DNA from: Bidens hawaiensis
Lineage: Eukaryota > Streptophyta > Magnoliopsida > Asterales > Asteraceae
Direction: 5' to 3'
Assembly: GCA_021521415.1 (NCBI GenBank)
Contig: JAIQDT010000027.1
Coordinates: forward strand, 5,649,325-5,713,324
Length of the DNA: 64,000 bases
The position numbers were made by a program, and so were the translations under genes. Shown one piece after another: positions 34,022-45,849 of the stretch (within the stretch, counting starts at the first letter, position 1; every line of letters starts with the position of its first letter). The notes below the pieces were generated by a model. It was not told the origin of the DNA. It was given only the letters and a program-made list of their open reading frames with translations, and did no database searches.

Positions 34022-34653
34022 CCTTAATGGAATAAGAACGGGTTCAGGTACGGGTCCGTCCGTACGTGAGGGTCGACGGTTCGGGTGAACATAGGGGGTT
34101 ATTAGGATATACGGTACCGGTGTTGGTAGGGTAAGGGATTTATCAATTTTGGTTGGGAGTGACGGTTACTAGATATTTCTGGTTAATGTCAAACGGAAGA
34201 TCTAACTTGGTACTATCATAACTATGGCCCGATAAGTCAGACTTATCATCAACCGATGCTCTAGAAATTTTAGCATCCTCGACACTTTTATTATTTCATC
34301 CCCCGGTTCCTTATCCGGGTCCTATTTCTCAATACATGTACCCACAAGATATGCACATATATATATATACACATTAGCACGCATAAATAATATTATATAC
34401 TTTACACATATGTTGCCATTTTTACCTATTAATGTACCCCGTGACTTCCCCTGAATTCCCTCGTGCGGACAAGTCTGTTATTATGTTCCGGACCATAATA
34501 ACTCACTTGTCCATCCAAGTTCATCCAGATCTCGTCACTATAAATTATTAGTTGATATTCAGATCCTATAATACTTGAGCTACTGGTTATATTTTAGGTA
34601 TCTTTTAAAGACATCCTAATTCTTTTATAACCAATGGCTCTGATACCAACTTC
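33239..34653 (-). other. gypsy-1 leader with PBS
   Basis: No gene. It carries a TTTA/TTA microsatellite (33966-34021). About 250 bp next to the LTR (34400-34653) match the gypsy-2 leader (62030-62280) nearly base for base. It ends in the PBS: minus-strand TGGTATCAGAGCC (34635-34648 region), complementary to the 3' end of initiator tRNA-Met, five bases from the LTR. The gypsy-2 leader ORF has no intact counterpart here. Confidence 0.8.
33966..34021. repeat. Microsatellite (TTA)n then (TTTA)n
   Basis: A few TTA units run into about ten TTTA units. This is a simple repeat in the gypsy-1 leader. Confidence 0.95.
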
Positions 34654-37600
34654 TGTAACCCCCCGCAACCGCAGCGGAAACGTAAACGGGATGCAACATA
34701 CACCTCTGATATCAACCACATTGTTTATAAAGAAAACTGAATACATTACTAAACTTCAAATTACATTATCTCATATTTCATTACCGTCTAGGTGATACAC
34801 ACATCGTACAATACGATACATATTTCTACTTAATATAATGAATCCTACATCCCGCATGCAAATCTTACACACATCAAGCACTTAGCACGTAAGCAATCAC
34901 TTCATCTTAATTGTACCTGAAAAGCATGTAAGAAAAACGGGTCAACTACGAATAGTTGGTGAGTTTCACAATTCGAGTAAACCATGATAAATCATTATCA
35001 TAAAATAATATTATTATCGATGTAATTATGCTGAGCCCACAAGTGAAACCTCCGACTATCACACACAACCACCGTGGCATATCCCCCGCCCACGGACCTG
35101 CCCCAAACCGCTATGTCTAACATTACATAGCAAAATATAATGAACAACAAAATAGACATGTGCAGCTGGCTGGGAAACATCAGCAAATCCATGCCGGACC
35201 AGTTGAGTTTGTCAGACCAATAGTACTATCCACACTCTACCGGCTTTCAGTTAATCACTCGTGTTCCGGGGCCTTAGAATGTTAGCAACTCAGACAATTA
35301 CCATCTTAGTACATTTCCGTACGATTCCCGTACAATAAAATATATATAAATCCACGCAAATCCATGCGTTCAGTATGTACTTAAACATTTCAGGAGTAAC
35401 ATGCTTCCGCCCCGGGAAAATATTTAAAGACAATTCAGAAAAAAGAGGCTCGTGAAACTCACCTTAGCACATGCATGCAGGTAACAACAATCATTATCAG
35501 TTAACACGTCCAATCTGTAACCGTATCAACCGGTACATCTGGGGACACTGTTAACCCAGTACTATACCCATTCTGGGGGCAATGTTAACCCAGAAACACT
35601 TCTCCGGACTCAGATTGTGATGTCGTTTAGAGTTCACTAGTCAATTTTACTATTAGTTTGTTTTCCCCGTTTTGCGTGCCTAGCACGGTTATCCGTTTTT
35701 ACGTTTCAAAAATGAGTTAGGTCACACACGACCCGAAAATAGTAGTTGAGTGGTAATTTAATTAAATATGTGAAATTAGAGCTCGGTTTAGATGCCCCGA
35801 TTGGCCGCGGGGCCCGTTTCCGTCTTTAGTGCACCGGAAACTGTTTTATCGGATAAAAATTACCTAAATCATCCGAATTACTTTCGGATGATTTATTTTT
35901 ACTAGATTAACTCAATTATATGAAAATAGTTCATTTTTAGGGTTTTTATACACCAGTCAGTTCGTTTAAGCGAACTTTACCGGTTTACGCGTTTTAAGCT
36001 TTAAAAGTTTCTTTTTAGCACAAATAATTATCCGTTTAATCTCGGATCTTGAAATTTTGCACAAATCACTTTTTGACAGTGGGGAATTTTTTAAAAATAT
36101 TTCCAGAATTAATTTTGATATTTAAAATTTATTTATCTATTTTTAAACACCATTTAAACACTAAATATGTCGTAAATACCAAACGACCTTAGAAAAATCC
36201 CAAATTTTTCCTGGATGACCCCTACCATCTACATAGTCCCCTGTAACTTTTCCAGAACCAAAATTTCTCTTTACATGCCATTTTTACTAAAACTGAACTA
36301 GAAAACCCTAGAACTCGTTTAACCGAAAAGCCTACTTAGACTTCTACAAATGAGCTAAAATTTTGTGTGTGACTTATACATGTTAGTAAAAGCTTTTCTG
36401 GAATTTTTCCAGAATTTTTCATGATATTTTATTATTTTTCACCATTTTTGTCCAAAACCGAGCATTAAATTCACCAAATATTCATCCTTTATCTAAAAAT
36501 TACCAAAAATTCACAGAACTCTTATTTTCATGTATTTAACACCTCTGTATAGTTTCATGATCTAACTCTAAACCATCAACAATCTGTCCAAATCTCCAAA
36601 ACCGAACATAAACCGAATATACCTTTCGTTTTCCGTCACTACAAGCGACAAACTAGTCTTTCCGCCTTATCTATCACTAAATACAGAACCTACAACCAAC
36701 ATAACACAATACCAAGCAAGTTACACTCACGATCAAGCCTCTTACACTATAGTTTCGGTTATTGTTTCAAAACTAAAGTTTAAACCGTAAAAATTCGTTT
36801 TTGGTTCGTTTAACTCCTTTCTTGGACCAAGATCCCTTGTATAACCCGTATTCATCACTTGATCATGCAAGAATCGGTTTTCATCTTTGAAACCTCATTT
36901 TCTTGCAAATAAACTCAAGAAACGAAGATGGAAACATGATTAACTCGATTCTTTACCTTGTTTTCTTGCTACAAAATCTCTGTTTTGGATCATGAAGTTG
37001 AGAGGAGAAGATGGATGTTGAATATCTTGATGCAAAAAAAGAAATGAAGGCTAGGGGAATGATCCCTAATCCGATCGGAACTCTTAGGGGGGTGGGGTGG
37101 GACACACCTCTCCATTCCTAGCCACATGTTTGGATTTCGGATATCCGGATAATGTTTTGGATAATCTGGTTCAGTTCGTTTTTCGGTTAAATGTTTAATT
37201 CGGCTTAAAACGAGGCTAAAACGGTCGTTTTTCGGCTTAAAAATGAAATTTATATAAAACCGATTTAAAAACTTTAAAAACTCAAACCATGACATTTATT
37301 AACTTAAAACATCATATTATTGATAATTGTGCATCTTTTTCGGCTTGATCGATTGTCTCTTGCTCGGTTTGGTATTAAAGGTTTCGTTTGACGCACCGAC
37401 GTACCATTAAATCGAAATTCTTTTTCTGTGCCGTACTTTACTTATCCCGAAGCATTAATGCTTCGTAAAATCACTAAATATTATAGATATCGTCTATCAT
37501 TGAACCATCGATTCGTTCGGGTTCGAATAACTATCGATCGATTAATCGCATATTCAATACGATGAATTATATATTCACGTACAATCAATACAGTGAACCA

Positions 37601-37704
37601 TGTATCCTCGTATAATTACTATGGTAATTCATGTACCCGACATTAATATAACGTAACTACTGTCTACCGGTTAGGGTATCCCTGGTTTCGTCGGAATCGT
37701 TACA
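34654..37704 (-). repeat. gypsy-1 5' LTR (right copy), 3051 bp
   Basis: Starts TGTAACCCCCCGC and ends GGAATCGTTACA. By eye it differs from the left copy at only about 2% of positions plus one indel of about 50 bp (bases missing after 35520). It adjoins the PBS, which makes it the 5' LTR. Confidence 0.92.
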
Positions 37705-38267
37705 GTACACAACGTACTCGGAAAATGAAGATTTATGAAAAGCCTACCCGGAAGACTTGTTTTACACTTAGTTTATTTTGGATATGTAATTTGAATATGT
37801 ACGTTGTATTTAGGGATTCTAGAAGAAATGACAGCTGTCCTTGGTTGGTAGGCCTATAAATAGAATGTTTAGGGCAAGCCGCCAGGAGAGAGACACAAAC
37901 AGAGAGAGACACAAACAGAGGGTGACAGATACACACAACACGATATTCACGGATAAGGATAGACAGACACATTTATTGAGAGAGAATATCGTTTGACGGC
38001 TGTCCTAGGATTCCTAAAACCCTAAATCGATTATCCACTTTGTATGATTGATATTATATAAATGGAAATCTTTTGAGTGAATCTTGTTTGTGTTATCTAT
38101 CATTGAATACTTATTAAGCAACCGTATGTTTGTTAATGATTCCGCCTTTAACAAACGGATATCTTTCTAAATATAGCAACCCGTCATTAACTCTCTTGTC
38201 GGCACATTAATCTGTGTGAGTTATGACATGATTAAGTAAGATCCAGCTGAAATCGAGGGGCCTGACA

Positions 38268-40686
38268 AGTAGTTCACTTTATCAAGCAAGTTTGTTCTTC
38301 AGACTGTGTTTAATGGGAAATGATAGTACATTGACTACTTAGCTGATCATATGGAATTAATAGGCTAAAAATAGTATAGTCATTAACATGTATTCTTGCT
38401 TTCCCATGATGATGTAAAATCTTAGGTGATATAAACATAATGAATATGCTGATCTTTATGTGGAGATACATAGTTGTCTTTGCATGTCTTAAGATAAATC
38501 TCTCCGAATGATAGGCAGAAAAGTGATTACCCAGTCATACATGAGCCTGTTGTTATTTGGTCAACCAAAAATGAAACATCTTTAAATATGACAAATAACA
38601 TGCTTTAAGGAAATTTGAGAAAATATCAAAAACAAGGGGAAGTATGAATAAATCAACCAAAAGTTGATAAGTGTTTTAAATATTTTATCAAACAAGAGGG
38701 TTACAACTAAGAACTATAAAGATGTTGACATAATCTATCTCATCTTGAATGAAAGGCATGTTATTAACAGTAAGTTCAACGTTCAACCTCTATATATGTT
38801 TGAATCTTAAAAATACAAAAATAAAATAAGGTCTGTCATACAAAAACAATTTTTGACCAAATACAGGAGGTTGGAGTCAAATTGGGGTGATCTGGGGAAA
38901 GCCAAATAAGCTTTGAGAAGAGATATAAGGCCTCATAGCACAGTGTTGACCATTAATGCATTATGCTTAAATTGAACCTTAATAATATCACCAAAGAAAT
39001 GAAATTCATGCTAAGTTTATACCTGCTGTTAACCTATCTATGTTGTCATAATAATGCTGAGAATGAAGTATTGAGAAAGCTACTTAGTCAATATGATCTC
39101 ATTCTTGAGATCTTTTCAGAAAAAGGAAGAAACTGTTTTTGAAGAGAAATATAACTGAAATTTGATCTCTAAATGCACCATTTGCTCTTAAACTATGATC
39201 TGAAATGAAAAATATATTTTGACAAAGTGGTTTAAGTCAAAAAGTGTTGCATTTTGCCTTTAATAGGTTGAATATGTAAGTTCGGGTAAGGTTTAATGTT
39301 TTATAAACTTTCCGGGCACAAAACAGTTGAATATGTTTGAATATGATATTTCGGGTAAGGTTTGATGATTTATGACATTTCCGGGTAAGCTTAGTCATTT
39401 TTGACTAACATTATGATTTTCGGGCATGCTTTGAAGTGTGTACACTTTCAGGGTAGAGTACACTGTCTACTCATAATGTTAGTCATTTTTGACTAACATT
39501 ATGATTTTCGGGCAAGCTTGAAGTCTTGAGATGATTATGTGTTGTTATAGCTAGCTTTTAACAAGAAATTCTTGTTTTGGGCAAGCTATGAATGTTATAT
39601 GCTGATTGTGATTCCAAGCAAACTTTATGAACTTAGTCAAGTACATCAAGTAAGCTTTGTGATTTGTGTGAATATGTTGTTAGGAAAGGTTTGTTAATCT
39701 TTCCGGGCATGCTTAGATATTACTATTTAAGTTTGTCATTTTTCGGGTATGGTTTGGCATGTTGAAATCCCTCGGGTAAGGGCATACTTGATGATTAAAT
39801 GTGTTTATCCTAGCAAGCTTAGTGCTAACATAGGATTTTCGGGCAAGCTCTGTGAAATTTTAGACTATAGCACACTTAAATGTTTATGTGTTTAAATTTC
39901 ATTCCGAGCATGCTCTGTGATATGTGTGTTTATGATTTCTTTGAAATTACAAGTGTTTTCGGGCAAACTTTGTTTTCCGGGCACACTTTATATTTCGAGC
40001 ACACTTTTTTCCTTCAATATACTTGGTAATTTCAAAACTTAACTTTCCGAGTACACTGTCTGCTAGAAATCCTTTTCCGGGCACACTTTGTACTATATGA
40101 AGGTTATTCGGGTATACTTTGCATTAGAAAGGTGTTCGGGCACACTATTGTCTTGAATGGTTGCTCGGGCACACTATGTTTTCAAGTATGCTTGATTGAA
40201 TATGTTATTTAGTATGATAAAATTGATTATGGTTCTTATTAGGGTTTATGCTAGATAAGTTCTAATTTGAAATTGAGAAATCTATATAGGTGTCTTGATT
40301 GATTCCTAGTAAGGATGTTTATTTGATGTTTATACTTGATTATTTACCTTGTGATTAATTTCTCAAGAAATCTAGTATTTCGGGTAAGCTTTCTTCATTA
40401 TGTCTTAACTTTAAATTAATTAGCTTGATCAAGCAAGGTTTATAAATAGAAGGATTCGGGCAAACTTTGTATATTCAAAAATGAAAATTTTCCAAGCAAA
40501 GTTTGACCGGGTAAGCTTTGTAAGTGGATGTATACCGAGTAGACTTTGAAAAGAATTATTCCGAGTAAGGTTTTACTACCTCAAAAGATAAATATTGATT
40601 TTAATATATCAAGTGGATAATGTTACTGTATGACAGTTAATAATTCACAAAAATACAAAGAGCATTTAAAACCCACTTTCAAAAGG
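38268..40686 (+). other. copia-3 internal spacer (no gag or pol)
   Basis: About 35 bp like LTR interior (AGTTCACTTTATCAAGCAAG), then AATGATAGTACATTGA as in the copia-2 spacer (22231). Conserved blocks TTACCCAGTCATACATGAGC (near 38530) and GTCAAATTGGGGTGATCTGG (38876) occur as in copia-1 and copia-2. No trace of gag or pol is visible. From 39274 the motif array begins. Confidence 0.75.
39274..40570 (+). repeat. copia-3 motif array (TTCGGG(C/T)A)
   Basis: About 25 copies of TTCGGGCAAGC, TTCCGGGCACAC, TTCGGGTAAGG and near variants, mostly in plus orientation at irregular spacing of 20-80 bp, upstream of the accessory TATA box. The same motif family fills the LTR (45960-46500), where TACCCGG complements also occur. 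Confidence 0.88.
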
Positions 40687-40694
40687 TATATAAG
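40687..40694 (+). promoter_or_regulatory. Putative TATA box for accessory gene aORF-3
   Basis: TATATAAG in AAAGGTATATAAGAGGG, followed about 40 bp later by a CCCTCTCTCTCC pyrimidine patch of the kind seen at plant transcription starts. It lies 380 bp before the ATG and immediately after the motif array. Confidence 0.6.
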
Positions 40695-40841
40695 AGGGAG
40701 TTAGGCAAAATTTTCAACATTATTTTTTTCCCTCTCTCTCCTTCCACTGCAAACTGCTTACTCTCAAAGAAACCTAACCGACTAATCACATTCTATTTCA
40801 ATCCAAACCCTAACTTGAATTAGCCTTCTAATTCCGACTCG

Positions 40842-41071
40842 GTACGCAACATTAATGTGTTTTTCGTCCACGATTAGACTATAATGGGCTTTGATTATGT
40901 ATTCGATTACTAATACTCTGTTTATGTGTTTAGGTAATAAATTTGTCGAAGAACAGGTTCTTGATGATTTTCTCTCTTTTCTTTCTTCTTCATTTTTATA
41001 CCTTGAAATTATCTAAAGTACTGAACTTTATGACTAATTTCACTTTGAATATGTTTGTTTATATGATTTAG
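40842..41071 (+). other. Predicted 5'-UTR intron of aORF-3
   Basis: Donor GACTCG|GTACGC at 40841/40842, a T-rich interval, and acceptor TATATGATTTAG ending at 41071, two bases before the ATG at 41074. The AG-at-ATGG spacing is the same as in copia-1. Confidence 0.5.
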
Positions 41072-41073
41072 AT

Positions 41074-44000
41074 ATGGTAGACGATGAACCCAAATATGTC
41101 TTCGAACCAAAACATAATATGTGTGCACTTCTACAAGTGACACCTGAAAATGAGCCGATGGCGAGGATGATAACATGGATGGCACGGTCAAATGTCAGTT
41201 TTGCGTTCACCGAAAGCCCTGTCATATACAAAAATCATTCTTTAGTTTTCTGGAGATCTGCTGAACTGGTTGAGGACATAAATGGTAAACGAATTGAAGC
41301 AACTGTTGGCAGACAAGAAATCCACATTACAGAGGGGTTGATAAGAAGATGTCTATGGTTGAATGATGGTGATCATAATTCTATAAACTTCAGCACACCT
41401 CACTTGATGAAGATATTTGAAGAAACAATGGGGTATCAAGGAACTATACATGATGGACAGTTTCAGAAGGGTATGTTCCCTATGTTGTACAAGTTTCTTA
41501 TTCGCCATGTGATCCATGGATTTAATCCAAAAAAGGGATCATGGACATTGATGAGTCATGACTTGGCAAATGCCACTGTTGGGATTATGTATGATCTACC
41601 CTTCAATTTTTTAAAGATGATATTTGAAGGATTAGTAGGAAACTTGAAGAAGGATGAAAAGAAAATATTTTTACAATATCGAAGGTTCTTACAGATAATC
41701 TTCAATAGTGTACTTCAAGATCTACCCACTGTTGGAACTACACACATACTGCAAAACCCTGATACATACAAAAGAATCAAGAATCCAGGTGTTTCAAATA
41801 TGTACAACTCAAATGTCCCACATTTGAGATATTACCATGGTTGTTGGACCATGATCTGAATGTGATACCTGTGCCTGAATAAAGCTTAGAGGAGGAAGGT
41901 GAAGATGGCACTGAGAGTGATGATGATGGAGACTCTGATGATGGAGATGATGATGTTGATGGAATTGAAGGAGGACATGGAGTAACTGTAGAATTTGTTG
42001 CACCTGAACAGGGGGAGCAATTTGAGAAAATTGAACAACCTATTCCAACACCACCACAAACACCAGCAACAACAAGCCCAACTCATACTGATCCAATCAT
42101 TTCAAGCCCACCTAACACACAATCACCACCACAATCAACTGTCCAACCTCAAACCATAACTCAAGAACCACCTGAATACGAACCACTCTTTACATCACCA
42201 CCTACAACCTCGCCCATTGACACAGACTTGTTCCAAAGAAACCTGGAGCTGTTGGAAGAAGTTGCTGAATTGAAAAGAAGAAATGAGGATGTGACAAATG
42301 AAAATGTGATGCTGTTTGAGAAGTTGATACAAGCTAAATTGAGAATTCAAACCCTGGAGCAGGAGGTTGAGAAGACCTCAGCTGCCCCAAAACAGGGGGA
42401 GAATGATAATATACCAACTGTCTCTGATATGAATGTTGCTGAGACTGTAACAGTTGTGGATACTGCAGAGAGTCTAAAGTTGATCTTGAATATGTATGAT
42501 GATGATGAAGAGGAAAGTAGTGAGGAGAGGAGAATATTGGATGATGAAGAATATGAAGGTGATAAGTCAGATATTGGTGAACAAGATTATGATTACATTA
42601 ATGAAAGAAGGGTTGAAGAAAATGTTGAGGTGGTGAATGAAATTGAAAAGATAAATATTGAAGAAAATGTAGCTATCAAGGATGTGGCTACTGATATGTT
42701 AACTGACATAGCCACTGATGTCTTAACTGATGTACAGACAGAAAAAGAGACTGAAGTAGTGAATGAAGGAGATACTGCTACTGAGGAGCTAATACTCACT
42801 GAACCTGAAGCTGAACAACCCGAATGCTCCAAGAATGTAGAGTATGATGAAGAAATGGATGAACTTGAAAGAGACATTGATAATTTCCCTCAAGAGGATG
42901 AAGAAGATGTAAGGAGGAGGATTGAGAAAGGCAAGGCAAAAGTTAATGTAGAAGAGCCTACTAAGGCATATCCTGAAAAAGATGTAGCTTTTAGAGATGA
43001 TGATATTGCCAATGCTGAAGCCCTAAGAGAACAGGAAAATATCTTGAGAGAAACAAGAGATAGGGAGATATTGGCCCAATCCATGACTTCTAAAGAGATT
43101 GCAGAACATGAGGTCTTGATCAACCAAGCTAAGCTTGCAAAATAAATAAGTGATGATGTGGCTGATCAAGAAGCAATTGAGACCTTGATTATGATGAATA
43201 GAGCTGAGGAAGTTGACAATTCCCTAGCTATGGTGGACAGTAAGTTTCAATCTCAAAGTCAACAGCCAGAAACTGCTGAACCTACCAACTTGAATACAAG
43301 TCTGATCATTGAAGAAGAAATTGGTGAGTCTATTGCTTCAATGGCTGCCAAGAAATGGACTGAACAGGTAAAAGAAGATCGAAGAAGAATCCCACTGACA
43401 GTTGGTCAGAAAGGGTAAATGTGCCTGAGCCTTATGAAACACTCAATCAGAAAAGAGAAAGGCTTTCTAAAGTAAAAGAAGAATTTGCTGAGAAAGTCAA
43501 CAGATTTGCCAAAATTTATATGAGAAGAAAGAGGGCGGCTGAGCAAACTGAACAAGAAAGATCTGCTAAAAGAGGAAAGTGGGATGATAAAAACCAGTAT
43601 TTTGTTGAAACACCAGATGATGAAGCAAGTCCCATAAGGGCAATTCCTTTACAGACTTTAAGGCCAGATGAACATGTGCAAGGAGTGCCAAATGTACCAA
43701 TTCCTGAGAACCCACCTTCTGATGAACCACAGATTGATGCAATGAATGATCTATCTGAAGGAGAGGATGAATCTGAGGATTCTGATGATGATGATGATGA
43801 TGACCCTGAGAATGATCAAGGGAAAGTTGGTGCAGCTACTTATGTTATGACCCCACAAGTTGAATTGACTGATGAACATAGGGCAAACATTGAGCTGAGT
43901 GTTCTAGAAGCTAAAAAGAAAAATCCATTGGTTGTAAAGCTGAGAAAGCATGGGATAAGTTTTGAATCTTTGACTGATCTTGATGATGATCAGTTGCAAA

Positions 44001-45682
44001 GAAGACTTGATAAAGAGAGAGATGACTTGAAGAGAAAGATGGAGGAAAAGAAAATAGATGCCCATAAATACAGAAATTATCTCAGAAGGCATGACTATTC
44101 AGAAAAAGATCTATCTCACTTCACCTTTGACAAACTCCAAGATCTTTACAACAGTGAAAGGGAGAAGGTGATTGAAAAATGTGTAAAAGAGAATGAAAAG
44201 CTTGAGAAGATTGAGGAGTTGAAGAAAAAGTTTAGAGGCATGTGTGGTTATTTACTGCAGAGAGGTATGAAGCCTGAGATTGTTGAACATTTATCCAGAG
44301 AATCAGTGTTGGACCAATACAACAAACTGAAAAGAAAAAAAAGAAAATTGAAAAGGGTCCAAGCTGAGAGCTCTACCAAACAGGCTGAAGCAACTTATGA
44401 ACCCCAAGCTAAAAGAAGAAGAATTCAAACTCTAAAGGAGAAAGAAAAAGAACAAGACAGATCAGCTGAAACCTCTGCTCCTCCAGATGCGAAACCTGAA
44501 CCTGATGATGAACCATTTGTTCCATGGAAAAATGAAGAAATGATAAATATACTGAGGAACATAATGATCAACCAAAGGGGAATGAGTGACGCAGACTTCA
44601 ATGTCTTGGAAAAGGAGGATTTGAAATACCTCTTTTATATTAAAAAGGATGAATGGGAAAAAGCCCTAAGGGAAGGAGAGAACCCAAGATACTATGCTGA
44701 TGGTAGGTTTGTACCTGCTGGATTGGCAAGAACTCCTGGTATGGATAAAATGTTAAAAGAACTTAAAGCAGCATGACACAATGTTGTTGAACTTGCCAAT
44801 TTACCAAGAGAGATGGTTGAGGCTATATACATTAATGTCTTTAACTTGAGGCCTAGCAAACCAAAGAAGTCCATTCCCTTCAGGCCTCCTATTTCAAGAA
44901 GATTTCCAAGAGGAGGAAGAGATCAAGGAGGAAGAGGTGAATCAAGCAGTTCAGCACAACAAAGAACAAGACCACAATCTAATGTGGATCTACCAAGAGA
45001 ACTCTACTTTGATTCTGTTACTGGTGCATTACAGGTTATTATAGAGAGTAGACAATTGAGAGAAATTGTTGTGAGAAGTGACTTCCATGAATTCAATGAC
45101 GAACAATTGAGAAGGATGGCCACTCTCAAATTGTATGATTACAGAAACAGAAGCAGATTGGCAGGTAGACAGATGAATGATCTGTCAAAATTTTTGTGGG
45201 AAGAAGCTAACAAAGGGTTCAAGTTCCTAAAAGAAAAGAGAAATTGGAGAACAACCCAAACTCACAAGTCAAGAAGGACTGCAGAGCTAAAAAGAATGGA
45301 CATAGCTGAGAGAGACTTTCAGATGACTTTCAGAGATGAGAATCCATTGTCCAACATGAATAGTTGTATAAGTATGGGAAGAAGAATGAGACGCCCCAAC
45401 TACACAGTACAGAAGAATGGCATTATAATTGAAATTGAATACAAGGAAGATGATGATCATTTTGTACTGAGAAACTCTGATGGAAAAATACTGGGGATCA
45501 TTAAGAAAGATGAAGACTTGACATGCCTGCACAATGAAGACTTGATGGATATAAGGGATTTAGCTATACCAGAAAGTCACACTCACTACCAAGCCCTTAA
45601 TATCTTCAAAATGAAAGCTATTTCAAAGATAATCAATCGAAGACAAGACATTCATAATGCAATAAAGAGACAAGATCAATAG
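41074..45682 (+). pseudogene. Accessory gene aORF-3, about 1,530 codons, few breaks
   Basis: The longest accessory gene here. N-terminal domain (about 1-255): EPKHNMCALL, VFWRSAELVE, GLIRRCLWLNDGD, YKFLIRHVIHG and YRRFLQIIFNSVLQDLP. Then a Pro/Thr-rich acidic linker, a coiled coil (42228-42375), long Asp/Glu runs, and basic clusters (KRKKRKLKRVQ, AKRRRIQTLK). Four helical repeats follow (43930-44660), then an Arg/Gly patch (44905-44940) and two C-terminal modules (ELYFDSVTGALQV, IEIEYKEDDDHFVLRN). Breaks: frameshift near 41835, TAA near 41880, TAA 43143, frameshift near 43410, TGA 44774. The stops fit single C-to-T changes. Function is unknown; the basic clusters suggest a nuclear, nucleic-acid-binding protein. 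Confidence 0.8.
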
Positions 45683-45849
45683 AATAGGCTTTGTTTTGTA
45701 ATGTCTTCGGACAACTTTCTGATTATGTAATTTGCTTATGTTATTTGAATATGTAATTTTGATTTTTGATTTGATGTGTATTTTTGCTAAGTGTAAGTAA
45801 CCATAGAAATGTTTTGGGTCAGCTGAGGTGTTCTAATCTAGAGGGAGAT

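Larger units (their letters stand above)
25622..37704 (-). mobile_element. gypsy-1: complete-length Ty3/gypsy element with decayed coding
   Basis: Bounded by LTRs of 3100 and 3051 bp and by the duplication GTACA (25617-25621, 37705-37709). The PBS lies next to the right LTR and the PPT next to the left LTR, so transcription runs on the minus strand. Internal length (5.9 kb) is close to gypsy-2 (6.1 kb) and recognisable RT, protease and gag pieces sit in the right order, but only short frames remain. A copia-1-family solo LTR is nested at 31168-31639. Confidence 0.93.
24928..38267 (+). repeat. copia-3 5' LTR, interrupted by gypsy-1 (1252 bp of LTR)
   Basis: LTR parts are 24928-25621 and 37710-38267; everything between is gypsy-1 plus one target copy. 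It starts TGTTGAGTCAAACAATTG, repeats TGTTGAGTCAAAG within 40 bp, and ends CGAGGGGCCTGACA. It carries many CGGGCAAGG-type motifs and a TATA box TATAAATA at 37855-37862. Confidence 0.92.

Noticed and set aside
34631..34648. tRNA-like segment matching initiator tRNA-Met (also 62258-62275)
   Set aside because: Only the 3'-terminal complement is present, next to an LTR: it is a primer binding site, not a tRNA gene.
4111..45682. Accessory proteins as retroviral-type envelope
   Set aside because: No signal peptide, membrane span or glycoprotein features; instead acidic, coiled-coil and nuclear-type basic regions.
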